DNA of 64,000 nucleotides, from NCBI GenBank assembly GCA_020740775.1, contig JAHEWK010000029.1, positions 62,001-126,000 on the forward strand, given 5' to 3'. The position numbers and the translations under genes were made by a program. Positions within the stretch are counted from its first letter, which is position 1; each line of letters begins with the position of its first letter. This stretch comes from Ilyonectria destructans (taxonomy: Eukaryota > Ascomycota > Sordariomycetes > Hypocreales > Nectriaceae). Shown here one piece after another: positions 30,932 to 41,447 of the stretch. The notes beneath the pieces were generated by a model that ran no database searches, was not told the DNA's origin, and worked only from the letters and a program-made list of their open reading frames with translations.

Positions 30932-32209
30932 AGCATATACTGACGTTTCTATGCCTTGCATATAGTATGACGGCGTTATTATATGAAACCGTGCCAGCTT
31001 TTGAGGATACCTGGATTGAGTGCCTAGGAGATCTTGGCCGTTACAGGATGGTGATTGAGGATGATGACATTAAGGACCGAGAAGTGTGGATAGGAGTGAG
31101 TCGGCACTGGTATAGCAAGGCATCAGACAAGTCTCCGACCACAGGACGCCTCTATCACCACTTGGCTATCTTGGCTCGACCGAATGCCTTGCAACAGCTA
31201 TACTACTACGCCAAATCGCTGTGTGTGCTGATCCCGTTCCTCAGCACAAAGGAAAGTATTATGACCCTGTTTGACCCTGTACTGGGCTCTAATACAACGC
31301 GCCTCGCCCCAATTGATGCAGCCTTTATGCAGGTACATGGGATTTTCTTCTCGGGCAAGTCAGAGGATAAGCTAGAAGATTCGATTGAAGAATTCTTAAG
31401 TCTCCTCAACAATCACATCAGTCGAACAACAAGGCGATGGCTCGAAGCTGGGTCAGTACTATTAGTGCGTTCTGCGTTGAATTTTCATTGACCTGACTAA
31501 GCTACTTTATCGGGATCGCGATCGGGTGCTCTCTCTTTGGGTATGGAGCTGATTCTAATGTCCTCACAAGAGCAATGTCCCAGCGACTGGATGAGACCGG
31601 CACCACTAGAGATGAAAGCACTATCCCGGAAGTTCCCCCCGGTGACACCTTCAAGAAGTCACTCTCGTTTGCAGTCCGGACTTACGAGATTGTCACCACT
31701 CGCTGGGGAGATGCCAACATCCTTCCCTTTGTTCATACAACCCTTGTTTTCATCGAGCATATGACACGTTATCCGACCGCCATGTCATATCTCGAACGAG
31801 AGTATCCCTGGAAGCTCACCGCCGCCATGCTCAATTATATTCTAGCCTCAGGCGAGTATAGAACAAGAATGGACGGAAACTTCCCTGGCCTGGAGAAAGA
31901 CGAACCTCCACGGTCACTCCCGAGGACTACGCCATGCGCGGTCTTACCTATGCTGAGGACTACCACCCGAAGGGATGGTTTGTCAACGAGAAGATTGACG
32001 AGGATGAGAAGTTCTTTGAACTCGCATCAATGGCCGACGAAAGAAAGGAACGCATACTTTACCTGGGGCTCAAAATCGCAACCCTAGGAAAGTGGCTAAC
32101 CTTTGATACTGAGACTAAATTGTTTTATGTCGTCAGCAAGTACGACGTGGAGTTAGAGGCCATTCCCCAGTCCCAGCCACAGTCCCCGGATCCAAAGCAT
32201 TCCCCTTGA
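30905..32209 (+). pseudogene. EST1/SMG7-like protein, N-truncated and frameshifted
   Basis: Begins within the GH16 junction as HILTFLCLAYSMTALLYETVPA, then DTWIECLGDLGRYRMVIEDDDI and WYSKASDKSPTTGRLYHHLAIL. This is the TPR-like EST1 DNA/RNA-binding region (PF10373-type) found in many fungal paralogues. A 50-bp intron (31452-31501) leads to GYFIGIAIGCSLFGYGADSN and FVHTTLVFIEHMTRYPTAM. A one-base shift near 31911 moves the frame to TPEDYAMRGLTYAEDYHPKGWF, which ends at 32209. The N-terminal half is missing. I infer a gene fragment moved here by rearrangement. Confidence 0.6.
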
Positions 32210-32730
32210 TGGGTGTGCTGGACTGATAAGGTGGAGTTGTTTTCGGCAGGTTTGTCTGGAGCAGGTGTTGGACTTTCTGTCACATCTATCTATAGCAACA
32301 ACTACTATCTATAGCAGTTACCGCTAGGAGACGGAGCTGTCATCAGGATACGAGGAATTATTTGCTTTTACCTATTCGGCTGTTTTAGCTATGATGGTAT
32401 CCACGGCGCCGCTGAGCCGTCGCTGATCCCACATCGGGGCCCCCGCGCTGGCCACCCGGATGACCGTGGATATTCGCGAATATCCATACTCCCTCGCTGA
32501 TCGGCCCCTATAACTTCGGGGAGCTCCAGAGGCCTCCAGCGCCCTCCAGAGCTTCCGGGGCACCTGGGGTGCCCCGGTCCTGCTGATCTGGCGCTGGAAG
32601 GCTAGGCCGGCCTGAAGATGATTTATATATCTCTGCAGACCCCAGGCCCGTCTAGGCTGGCCTATTCTCTCTGAAGACCTCGTATGTGATGGATTGGATC
32701 AGCTGCCGCCTCTTTAATTGATATCCGACT
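32210..32730. other. 5' flank of the Crypton relic
   Basis: Bases 32400-32600 are GC-rich with many CTCCAGAG/GGGGCACC motifs and then AT-rich. No host gene seen. It is probably the 5' untranslated and terminal part of the Crypton. Confidence 0.4.
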
Positions 32731-33676
32731 ATAACGACGAGAAAACGGGCTGGGAGGAAGAAGGCGGCGGCTGTAGCTGACTCGATAACTGTCAGGACCA
32801 GCACTGTAATGACTCCTGCGACCGGGGCTGCCGCTGGGGCCGCTGCAGCCGGCACCAGGCACTACAGTTGCGTCGGGCTTAATATGCGTAATAACGCTGA
32901 GCTACGTGCTAACGTATAGTATATCCTCTCGATGATTCAGGATGTAAGGCTGAGAAATATACTGGCTGTATATAAGCTGAAGCAGAAGAAGTTTAGGGAC
33001 TTCTGTAAGTATAAGCAGTATTAGGATGTAGATACTGTTATAAAAGATAGGCTTTTCTTCTTCCTTATTGAGGAGGTTGCAGACTGGCTGCTTAGGGCTA
33101 AAAGCTATAAGGCAGCTAAGGATATTCTACAGAAGGCTATACAGTTTATCTGGCGAGTAATCTGCAGCTATATAACTGCTATTACCAACCTATATTGTGT
33201 GCAGAAAGCGCTCGGGATAAATACCCACTCTTCGCCCCTGAAGGATAATATTCAGGAGTACCTTAAGTCCCTCTAGCATTAGGATATACAGTAGAATAAA
33301 GCTAGCTATACCGATAAAGGCTGTAATACCCTCCTTAATAGGTATATAGAGCAGGAATTTAAATATATCTGCTATAAGCTCTGGGCGTATAGCAGTACTG
33401 CTGCTAAGTGCTACCTATAGACTCTTATAGATCTACTGCTCGGGCACTATATACTGATCTGGAGTGGTAACTGCTGTATAGCTAAGATCTCAGACCTCTT
33501 TACTTTTAAGTTTAAGAGGGAGGGCCCAACCTACTATATGCCCCTAATCTTTATAATAAGAGCGGGAAAGCAGAACCAATATAGCCGTCTTAAGACAGCT
33601 AGAGCCCTCCAGAATAAGAACCTAATTATCTGCATATTGGGCGGCCTTACCTTCTACCTCCTCTATCGGTGGGATA
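32731..33676 (+). pseudogene. Crypton-type tyrosine recombinase relic (Ndc10_II family), RIP-mutated
   Basis: Reading from ATA at 32731 (an ATG changed to ATA) gives TRKRAGRKKAAAVADS, TVMTPATGAAAGAAAA and, after a stop, YILSMIQDVRLRNILAVY. Then come VIKDRLFFFLIEEVADWLL, CVQKALGINTHSSPLKDN, TLIDLLLGHYILIWSGN and ILGGLTFYLLYRWDM. These are the N-terminal blocks of the fungal Crypton / CBF3 Ndc10_II recombinase family. At least five TAG stops stand where CAG/CGG codons are expected, which is the mark of C-to-T repeat-induced point mutation. The catalytic C-terminal half is absent: the relic is cut off by a solo LTR at 33677. Confidence 0.8.
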
Positions 33677-33873
33677 TGTAACGGGCTGTGCCCGTAGGTG
33701 GCCTCGGGAACCCTCGGCCTTTCGTGGCCCACTTTTACCTTTAAGCCACCATGACGAGTATATTTATGGATGGACCTCCTCTACTCTCTTTCTCTTCTTC
33801 TTCTTTCCTTAAGTTTGGTATACTCTGTAGAGTGGCCTAGCTAGTTGCAATATACTACCTTGAGACCGTTACA
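33677..33873 (-). mobile_element. Solo LTR, family A, copy 2 (197 bp, inverted)
   Basis: Reverse complement of 19241-19437 and of identical length, with TGTAACGG/CCGTTACA tips. The left neighbour is the Crypton frame and the right neighbour is unrelated, and there is no target duplication (GGATA versus ACAGC). The element therefore marks a rearrangement breakpoint. Confidence 0.82.
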
Positions 33874-34166
33874 ACAGCGCGCCAATCCTGATATCAATCC
33901 CTATTGGAGTACATTCAACCTTCAGGCTATGGATCAGGTATATCGGAATCAGCAATTTACGGTCCCAGACACGACTTGACCTTCACCGGCTGTAGGGATG
34001 ACTACCTATATGCCAACAATCGTAGCTTTAGAGAATGCAGGAGTTCACATCGCGAATGTTGATCGAAATAGCTATATTCAGTGGTATTGGCAGGGAAGGC
34101 AATGATCTCTTTAGCTTTGGTAGCTCTCTCGCTCATTCAATTGACGGCTACTAAGCCCACTTAACC
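33874..34166. other. Non-coding stretch between two solo LTRs
   Basis: Nothing recognisable; short, stop-rich in all frames. Confidence 0.5.
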
Positions 34167-34396
34167 TGTTGAATTGGTGGCATGTTGGAACACCAGGGCT
34201 CCAGGGAGTCACATGAGAAACAGGAGATTGTCAGGCGATTCGGAAGGGGCTCGCCGAGCCTTCGGCCGGCTGGCCCGTATTAGGAAGAAAAGGAAAGCAA
34301 GACCTCCCTGATAAAAAGGGGGGGAGCTACAGTGAACAGATACACAATACACACACATGTTCAAGGTCATCATTTGGTCATACCAGCAATTCGACA
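34167..34396 (+). mobile_element. Solo LTR, family B, copy 2 (230 bp)
   Basis: Nearly identical to 24283-24514 (TGTTGAATTGGTGG ... CAATTCGACA), same orientation. Flanks TAACC and CTAAT do not match. It directly precedes the hAT element. Confidence 0.8.
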
Positions 34397-34409
34397 CTAA
34401 TAGTATGGC

Positions 34410-37190
34410 AATAAAGTAGTATATTGCAATATACCCCATATGATATGGACTTTCTCATATTGTAACAATATAATATGAAGATTTTGATATTGTGACAATA
34501 TAATATGAGGATGTCCATATTGGCAATATATTATTTATATTGGGTTGTCAATCCTGGGGCGAATTCGCCTCTTGACGGTAGCCAGACAAGCCTTACCCTA
34601 TACCAGCCACAGGGATACTTGGCTTTTTATTGGCTGGTATTCACTTCGACACACGTCTTTGTTGACAGTCATTCCTAACACGCGACCACGCGTTTCTTCT
34701 ACGCGCCAGGGAAGGCATAGCCGGTACGGACCACGTTGGGCTGGGCACCCCGGTGGTTGCCTGTCAATATTTGCCATCGCCACCGCTGCCCATTTTCTTT
34801 ATCACTGTTGAGCCTACTGACTAACCGTACCGCCATGCCTGAACAACGCCTCCCTTTTGACCAATGGTCGCAACGAAGAGAGTCGTCAATCTCAGTAGAC
34901 GTTTCGGAGTTTTCCAGCCGGCAGTTGAATGACCTAGACCAGAGCCAAACGCCCAAAGGCCAGTCATCTCGACCTCGCACAGCCTCCACAACCTCCTCCA
35001 CCAAGCCCAGAACGTCATGGGTCTTCTCTCATATGCCAGACGAGGAGACGGAGACGAGATACTACAATCCGCGGACCGGAAAAGAAGAGTGGCGTTGTAA
35101 ACATTGTGACAGAGCATATGCCTGTTCTGGGGGTACTGCGGCTCCTGCAAAACATCTTATGGACCCTCCTCCCGACGGCCACGGTCTACCAAAAGGAGCC
35201 CTGCGAACAGCTAAAGTGACAACGATACGAACGGTTCTCGAACAAGCTCGGGCTGCAGCAGAAGAAAATCCCCGCAAACGCCGTCGGCTCAACGATCAAT
35301 CCGGAGATTCGATCGACCCTGACCAGCTCGAAGTGTTGTACGTGAGGTTTATTACGGCCTGCTCTCTCCCATTTCGGCTTGTGGAATGCCCAGAGTTCCG
35401 GGCACTCTTGGCCTACATCAATGACGATATATCGATACTTGGCTTCCAGATACGCACGAGACCATTAGGAAATGGATCATGCGGCAGTATGAAGACCAGA
35501 AGGAGAAGGTCAAGCAGCGCATACAGTCGGCGAAGTCAAGAATTCACATCAGCTGCGATCTTTGGACTTCTCCTATCTCTTTGGCCATCTTGGGCGTAGT
35601 CGGCCACTATGTCACTGAAGACGGTCAGCTGGAAGACCATATTTTGGCGTTGAAAGACATCGACAGTGAGCACGACGGTTCTCACCTCGCTGCGGCCATT
35701 TTGGAAGTGGTTGACGAATGGGGCTTTGCTTCAAAACTCGGATATTTCGTGATGGACAATGCTGGCAATAACGACACAATGATGAGATCCCTTTCGCTTG
35801 GTCAGTACAACTCACCGTTTCTACTGACTGGTTCTAAGATCCCACAGGCCTCCTTCGCCGATATTACATCCGATACGATCCCAAAGTTCACCGACTCCGC
35901 TGCCAAGGTCATATCATCAATCTCGCCGCTAAAGCCTTCCTCTTTGTTTCCGACAATGAGAAGCTCGAACGCGACGATCCAGGTGTGTATAATGTGACAT
36001 TAAAGCATATTGAAGCGTGGCGGAAGAAGGGACCTCTTGGTAAGCTTCACAACTTCGTCGTTTACATCCAACGGAATGTTCAGCTCATCCAAAAGTTTCT
36101 TGCTATCAGCCATAACCGTAAGCTTGCGCGAGACAACGACACAAGGTGGAGCTCGTGGTATACCATGTTGAGAGCGGCCTTGAATCTTAGAGACGCAATT
36201 GACGGCTATTTCAACAAATGGATGGATGCAGATTGCGCTGGAGACGAGCTCTCTTCAGAGGACTGGACCATCTTGGAGAAGATCAAGTTCTTCTTAGAGA
36301 AGCTGAAGATGACGACTAAGGCTCTCGAGTCATCGTTTGCAACACTCGACAATGTCCTCCTGGCTATGGACTTCGTATTGGCACAATTCGAAGCCGGCAA
36401 GGAGGCAAATGTCGACGATCCGGTGATGGTATCGATGTATAACTCGGGCTGGGCGAAGCTGGACAAGTATTATCGCCTTACTGATGAATCACCTGCCTAC
36501 GTTGCAGCTATCGTGCTCCACCCTTCGCATAAATGGCACTACATCCAGGAGAACTGGAAAAAGGAGTGGGTTGAGTCGTCGAAGAAGTTGCTTGAGACGC
36601 TGTGGAACGAATATAGACCTGTGGAATCATCTCTTCCACTCTGCGAGGTCCCATCGGCGACCACGAACGAGTTCTTGAATTGGCGGAACAAGCACCTGCA
36701 GCCGTCACTCATCACGGACGAATACGAGCGTTATTGCAAGTCTGAACGGGTTTATGGTTTTACGAGCGCCCTTGCATGGTGGCTAGAGGAGACACAGCAG
36801 AAAAACTACCCGAGCCTGAGCAAGATGGCCGTGGATATATTGTCAATTCCTGCAATGTCTGCGGAGCCCGAACGACTCTTCTCTGGGGCAAAGATAACGC
36901 TTACAGACCGTCGAAATCGACTTGGGAGTGATGTAATTGAAGCATTGGAGTGCCTGAAGTCATGGTTTGGGATACGAGATTTTCAAGGTGACGAGATTTT
37001 CGCTGAGGCAGTTGAATGATGAGGTCACGTGGAATATATTGGATGTATTGTCACACTGCCAATATATTGGGTTCTTGGCAATACAATACAATATGGGTCC
37101 TGTTCATATTGGGTAATACAATATAGCCTCTTGACAATACGATATTATTGCGAGGGGGTCCATATTGCCAATATACGTATTGTTTATATT
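34410..37190 (+). mobile_element. hAT transposon with CAATAT-rich ends
   Basis: Both ends are filled with short repeats such as ATATTG(G)CAATAT, AACAATATAATATGA and CCAATATA. The left end (GTATATTGCAATATACCCC, about 34415) resembles the reverse complement of the right end (GTATATTGGCAATATGGACC, about 37180), giving imperfect inverted termini. The transposase gene lies between. I could not identify the 8-bp target duplication, so the borders are approximate. Confidence 0.65.
34835..37019 (+). pseudogene. hAT transposase, near full length, one frameshift
   Basis: The start is ATG 34835 (MPEQRLPFDQW). A BED-type zinc finger follows: PRTSWVFSHMPDEETETRY and EEWRCKHCDRAYACSG...KHLM. Near 35440 one base appears lost: the frame of YINDDISIL must change to reach PDTHETIRKWIMRQYEDQ. 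The catalytic part is then intact: HISCDLWTSPISLAILGVVGH, GYFVMDNAGNNDTMM, a 47-bp intron (35801-35847), LRRYYIRYDPKVHRLRCQGH and RDNDTRWSSWYTMLRAALN. The dimerisation end YPSLSKMAVDILSIPAMSAEPERLF... closes at 37019. One indel is the only lesion I see, so this copy was active recently. Confidence 0.88.
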
Positions 37191-37214
37191 ATTAGCAACA
37201 CTGCCCTTCCGGGC

Positions 37215-38513
37215 CCCTATGATGAGGTGGTTGAGGTCGAAGACTCTCCGCCACAGCCAGCCAGTCCAGCAAGTCAGCTTATGCGTGACAGACCAAAACC
37301 AGTATCGTCTTCCGGTATTGGGTACGCGCAACTACTGCCCAACACGGTGCCTGTCTCCAATGGAGTGACTGCGAATACACGGGCACGCCTATATCCCTCT
37401 AAGCCGGCAAGCGATACTCCCTATCCGCAATTCATGGCGGTCGCATCGGCGGCCAGTCAGGCCATTCAAAACACCAAAGGCAGCACCAGAAAGCCTAAGC
37501 GGCAGCGCACTGGCTACCAATGGGTCCACATCAGTCTCCTGCTCGTGAGCTTGGAGACCAGGTACTTCAATGGCCTTGCGATAGAGGTCCCAGAGACGGT
37601 GCTGCCTCTAAAGGATACAGTGATCAAGTTTAGCGCGGCCGACCTCCTTACCTGGCCTTCATTCACTCGGGTCTTATTTGAGCACCTGCGTCCACTCCCA
37701 AGCACCATCGATCCAACCAACAAAGAGCTTTGGAACCTTTCTTACGCTTCGTCCTTTTCTGGCAAGAAAATCGTTACCGTTCCCAACACCGATAAGTACA
37801 CGACGCCGTCAAGCATGCTCGCTTCTGGACACTTTTCGAACAACCAATCTGGGCAGGTAAAGGTGCTCGTTGTCCTGACATCGACCGATGTCGTTGACAA
37901 GCAGGAGCCAATCACCCCGCTGAGGCCAGACGAGTACTTAACGCCTGTCAGGAAAGACAAAAAAAGGAAGGTCAAACAGGAGGACTCAAGCCCAGAGCTG
38001 AAGAAGCGTATCAAGCAAGAGAGGCAGATCAAGAAAGAGAAGGGTGTAAAGATGGGAGACAAGTCAAGCAGGAAAACGCAGTTCCAGCTTCCTCCTACTC
38101 GAACCCGGCGGTTGATGAGGGCAGCACAATCGTCGACAACATTGTTGTGCAGGTGGATGCAGCAGATCTGAGCGATCTGGAGGATCCCGTTGACGATCTA
38201 GTTTTCGACAGCGTCTCCGACGTGGAAGGGGATGAGCGTGAGGCAGACCAAGGCCCCGAGATCGAACGTGGGAATGACGCAGGTTTTTTAACAGAGTTCG
38301 TAAGAATCCCGGCCAAATTTTCACCCAGAGAAATACTGACCTCAGAAGATAAACCTGCAGTCGGCAGTCACACCAGAATCTATCGAACAAGCTCCAACAC
38401 AACAATTTGAGGATAATGCCGTCGAAGGAATCCCCCCGGCCCACTCAACACGTTTTAGGGGCACGAAGATCCCCATGACCTTTGCCTCTCGACCTAGAAA
38501 GAGGAGAGATTGA
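37215..38513 (+). CDS. Convergent partner gene of integrase-type element 2
   Basis: The open frame runs from inside the hAT right end, so the true start is unclear; protein-like sequence begins about 37215 (DEVVEVEDSPPQPASPASQL). A globular part follows (FNGLAIEVPETVLPLKDTV, FTRVLFEHLRPLPSTIDP), then a Lys-rich segment (KDKKRKVKQEDSSPELKKRI). Two introns, 38044-38081 and 38300-38345, join an acidic tract (DAADLSDLEDPVDDLVFDSV) and the last exon ending FRGTKIPMTFASRPRKRRD at 38513. The stop lies 9 bp from the stop of the opposite transposase. Order (globular, Lys-rich, acidic, basic tail) parallels the partner gene of element 1. Function unknown; the basic segments suggest a nuclear DNA-associated protein. 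The N-terminus may have been cut off by the hAT insertion. Confidence 0.6.
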
Positions 38514-38522
38514 CTATTCAAG

Positions 38523-40245
38523 CTACCCATCAGAGGTGCCAGCGTCCTCCTCGTCATCACTTATTCCCTCAATGTCATTTCCATTTTCGTCTTCAACGCC
38601 AAGTTCAACAAGCGGCTGTTCTGCTGGTTCCATATCTGCAAGCTCCTCTTGATGGGCTTGATTTGCTCGTGCAAGTAGTGCTTCCTATACATAGTTAACT
38701 GGATACTTTAATGCGCAGATAGACATAGCATCTTACATATTCGGCAACTCCCCCGGTCGGTGCTCTACGGTAGGCTAGCGTAGGCCGTTGTCCACTCTCT
38801 ATGTGCCGAATGATCCTGTCGCGAAGGGCAAGGTAGAAGCGCTTCAATGGGCGCAACTTGTCAGGCTCCTGGTGATCGCCGAGGACTACATTATGGTAAT
38901 CCATTTCGTTAAGAACGTCGCGGCACCATTCCTTTGTCTCTGGCTCAAGACATGTGCTGATGTCGATGCCAGCCAGTGGCTGTGCCAGCTCGCCTAGAAC
39001 TGTACGGTCGATGGGGATTCCCCAATTGCAAGCCTTGCTTGGGTCAGGGTAATGGTAATTCATCCAAGGTTGGCCGTGCACAACGTGAGGCCGGTTCTTC
39101 TGAAGGCGAATTTTGTGTAGATTCCACGCCTCTACGAAATCGAAGAGCTCTTGACGCAGCACATCTTCGAAGACAGCGTAGATAGCAATCTGGTCCTCGA
39201 GCATATCGCCGTCAAAGTTCCCATCTCTGGCAAGCTCCCCAAAGTAGTCCACCCACTGCCGTGAAGAGACGTGAAGCATGCTCTCCCACCACTTCTCGAT
39301 CTTGACGTTCTTCGTACTCGGTGCCGCCTTGTAGGAATCCTTCATCCGCTTGCCCTGCTGGAAGACTTGGCCATTCCATTCCACGCGCCCACCAGCAGCT
39401 AAGGCAAAGTTCCAATGGGCTGCTGCGACCAGTGGCGTTTCGCTACCCCGGTCTGCCTGCAAGTACCATGGGCGCAAGCCATAAGCGTCGCATGCAGCCA
39501 AATACTGCTTCAACACACTCAAGGCGGTGCTGGCTGAGTGGCCAAGGTAGAACCAGACAATATTGCGGGAGTATGCATCAATCGCGGCGTATATCTCGAA
39601 ACCGTATGCCTTCAGCTTGTCATGGCCGTCAATGCACCACTGGTAGTTCGGCCCCGGGACGAGGAACTGCCCTTTCTTCCTTCGCATCATCCTTCGGCGC
39701 ATCTCGACATCGTTTGGGAACATGACTTTGTACATTTCAAACAGGGGATCCCTGGGTACCCAAAGCTGCTGTTGTTGGCGTAGATATGACTGGAGAAACC
39801 TTCGACCGTATCCTGCAATGGCATTAGATCGTTGAGCCATCTCGACAATAACTTGCTCTGTCTTCTCCAACAAAGCAAGGCGTTCCTCGTCGCTGTTTAT
39901 GCGACGTAGCCAGCGACGGTCCCGGTGGAGTCTGATGCGTTTCAAACCTCTTTTAGTGATAGGCCAGCCTTGCCTCTGAAGAACACTCAAGGTCTGCTTC
40001 TCGGTAAGGCCAACACGGAAGATAAGGTCGTGAATAGCTTCCATGAGCTCTGGAGTCTCAATAGTGCGTGATTGTTGACGCGGAAGTCCCCAGCTGGCCA
40101 CCCGCCGCGAGATTGTGCTAAGGTTGACAGCGACATTGTAATGTTTCCGCAGCTTATATCTGATCTGGCTTCGCGAGACGCCATTGAGGTACAGCAAGCT
40201 GACATAGTCGCGATATTGATCGATTGGGTTGGGTGGCCGAGCCAT
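38523..40245 (-). CDS. Integrase-type DDE transposase, apparently intact (element 2), 556 aa
   Basis: Exons 38737-40245 and 38523-38684; the intron 38685-38736 has GTAAGA, an AGTTAAC branch and TATAG. It starts MARPPNPIDQYRDYVSLLYL with a helix-turn-helix ending VASWGLP, followed by a second helical block (TETEKQTLSVLQ-like LTEKQTLSVLQRQGW). The DDE core has D in YQWCIDGHDKLKAYGFEIY, D in YLQADRGSETPL and E in KNVKIEKWWESML. The last exon is acidic (GVEDENGNDIEGISDDEED). Related proteins occur across fungi and animals as rve/integrase-core transposases. No stop or frameshift is visible, so it may still be functional. It is tail to tail with the partner gene at 37215-38513 and divergent from the small Cys-rich gene at 40602. 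Confidence 0.9.
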
Positions 40246-40601
40246 GACAATAGGTAGGGATGAGAACCAAAGGCAAGGACGAGGTCGTGGTGTTTAATGC
40301 AAGGGGATTTGTGGCTGGAACCCCTATTTGAGCAACGCGATCGGCGCGGACCGTCGCGCTTTTGCTGCTGCCTCGCTGCGGACTAGATCAACTAGTGGGA
40401 TGGCGGACACCACTCATTAGGAATAGCTTGGACGCGGATCAATTCAAGAACGCCTCAAGTGGCCTATTGATAAATGAGTTTTCCGCTCTGTTCTCATTAT
40501 CGTCACCAAGGAAACGAATTGGGCTCTTCTAACTGTCACCAAGGTGCTTTTAATCAGAAGCGTAATGCAACATAACTGTGCGTCGTCGACTTACATTAGT
40601 C
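40246..40601. other. Upstream region of the element-2 transposase
   Basis: No gene. It holds a short near-repeat CGTCACCAAGG / TGTCACCAAGG (about 40500-40545). The terminal repeat of the element was not located. Confidence 0.45.
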
Positions 40602-41447
40602 ATGGCAAACGTAGACGCTGTACGCGCGTCTGGTGGACTGCAGTCCAACAGCGACAAAATTGTCAACAATAAGGGAAGAGTCCAGTCCAGCACCCGCAAA
40701 TCCGCGAGCAAGATCACCGTACGGTCCACCCGGCTGCTCTGCACATGGTATCGTTACTGATTACATTTGTTTGGGTAGAAGAAGAGGGCACAAAAGAAGA
40801 AGGCACCTCCGATCGGCTCGGCGCGTGACTTCCCCTGCCGCCCCTGTGTTACCCGCGCTACCAAGAACCCTGGGCATGAGTGTGCCTCTCAGGATAGTAA
40901 GTGGCTATTCTGTCGTAGAAGCTTTTCCAGGGTAACTTATACGGACAGATACTGGTGCTGCCTGCTGGGACTGCGCAAAGAACGGTCACACGTGTCGGCC
41001 AGTGAGTAAACAATACCGACTCTCTACAAATCAGATGCTAATCAGTTGCTATCAAAGGTCCCCGCTGGTGCCGTCTCTGCTGTGCGTGCCTTCTGGGAAT
41101 TGAACCGGCTGATCGACGATGTAAATAAGGATCCCGACGATGCCTGGCACTCTGCAGCACAGCGCACAGCACAGCAACTACGCGCTTGCGGTGCTGCTGA
41201 CCGGTGTCCTGCTGCCGCTCTAGCTCATTCTCCCGCCTTGGCTCGCCTTGGTGAATCAGCCGAGCCGACACTCGAGGAGCGGAAGGTTGCGGCGCTGGAG
41301 GCCATCGCTGAGGCTGCTCGTCTCTGGACTGTAAGTAGGTCAAGACTTAGTTACGAATCCGTTAGTTACTAAGTCGGTATTTAGCAGCTCAATAAGCCGA
41401 ACGAGGAAGGTACAGAAGTGGGAGAGGAATCGGATAAGGAATACTAG
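40602..41447 (+). CDS. Small protein with two Cys-rich zinc-type modules, 207 aa
   Basis: Five exons: 40602-40718, 40779-40896, 40949-41001, 41058-41330, 41385-41447; all phases agree. The start MANVDAVRASGGLQSNSDK is basic and disordered, then KKRAQKKKAPP. Two related cysteine modules follow: FPCRPCVTRATKNPGHEC and ACWDCAKNGHTC, i.e. C-x2-C...C and C-x2-C-x6-C, then RPVPAGAVSAVRAFWEL. The C-terminal half is helical (EERKVAALEAIAEAARLW) and ends KEY. I recall similar double-Cys-module hypothetical proteins in ascomycete genomes near transposons, but the function is unknown. Small size, five exons with good splice sites and no stop argue that it is real. It could bind zinc and nucleic acid. 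It may be host DNA or a third gene of the neighbouring element. Confidence 0.65.

Noticed and set aside
24283..34396. A single 10-kb LTR retrotransposon bounded by the two family-B LTRs
   Set aside because: No gag, protease, reverse transcriptase or integrase lies between them, only host genes and unrelated relics, so they are separate solo LTRs.
34410..34430. Homology between the hAT left end and the family-A LTR (both contain AAAGTAGT ATATTGCAA)
   Set aside because: Only 17 bases are shared and the surroundings differ; in AT-rich repeats this can arise by chance.
37029..37214. N-terminal extension of the partner-gene frame (MEYIGCIVTLPIYWVLG...)
   Set aside because: This part is translated hAT terminal repeat (CAATAT-type sequence), so the open frame there is fortuitous and the gene start lies further right or was lost.
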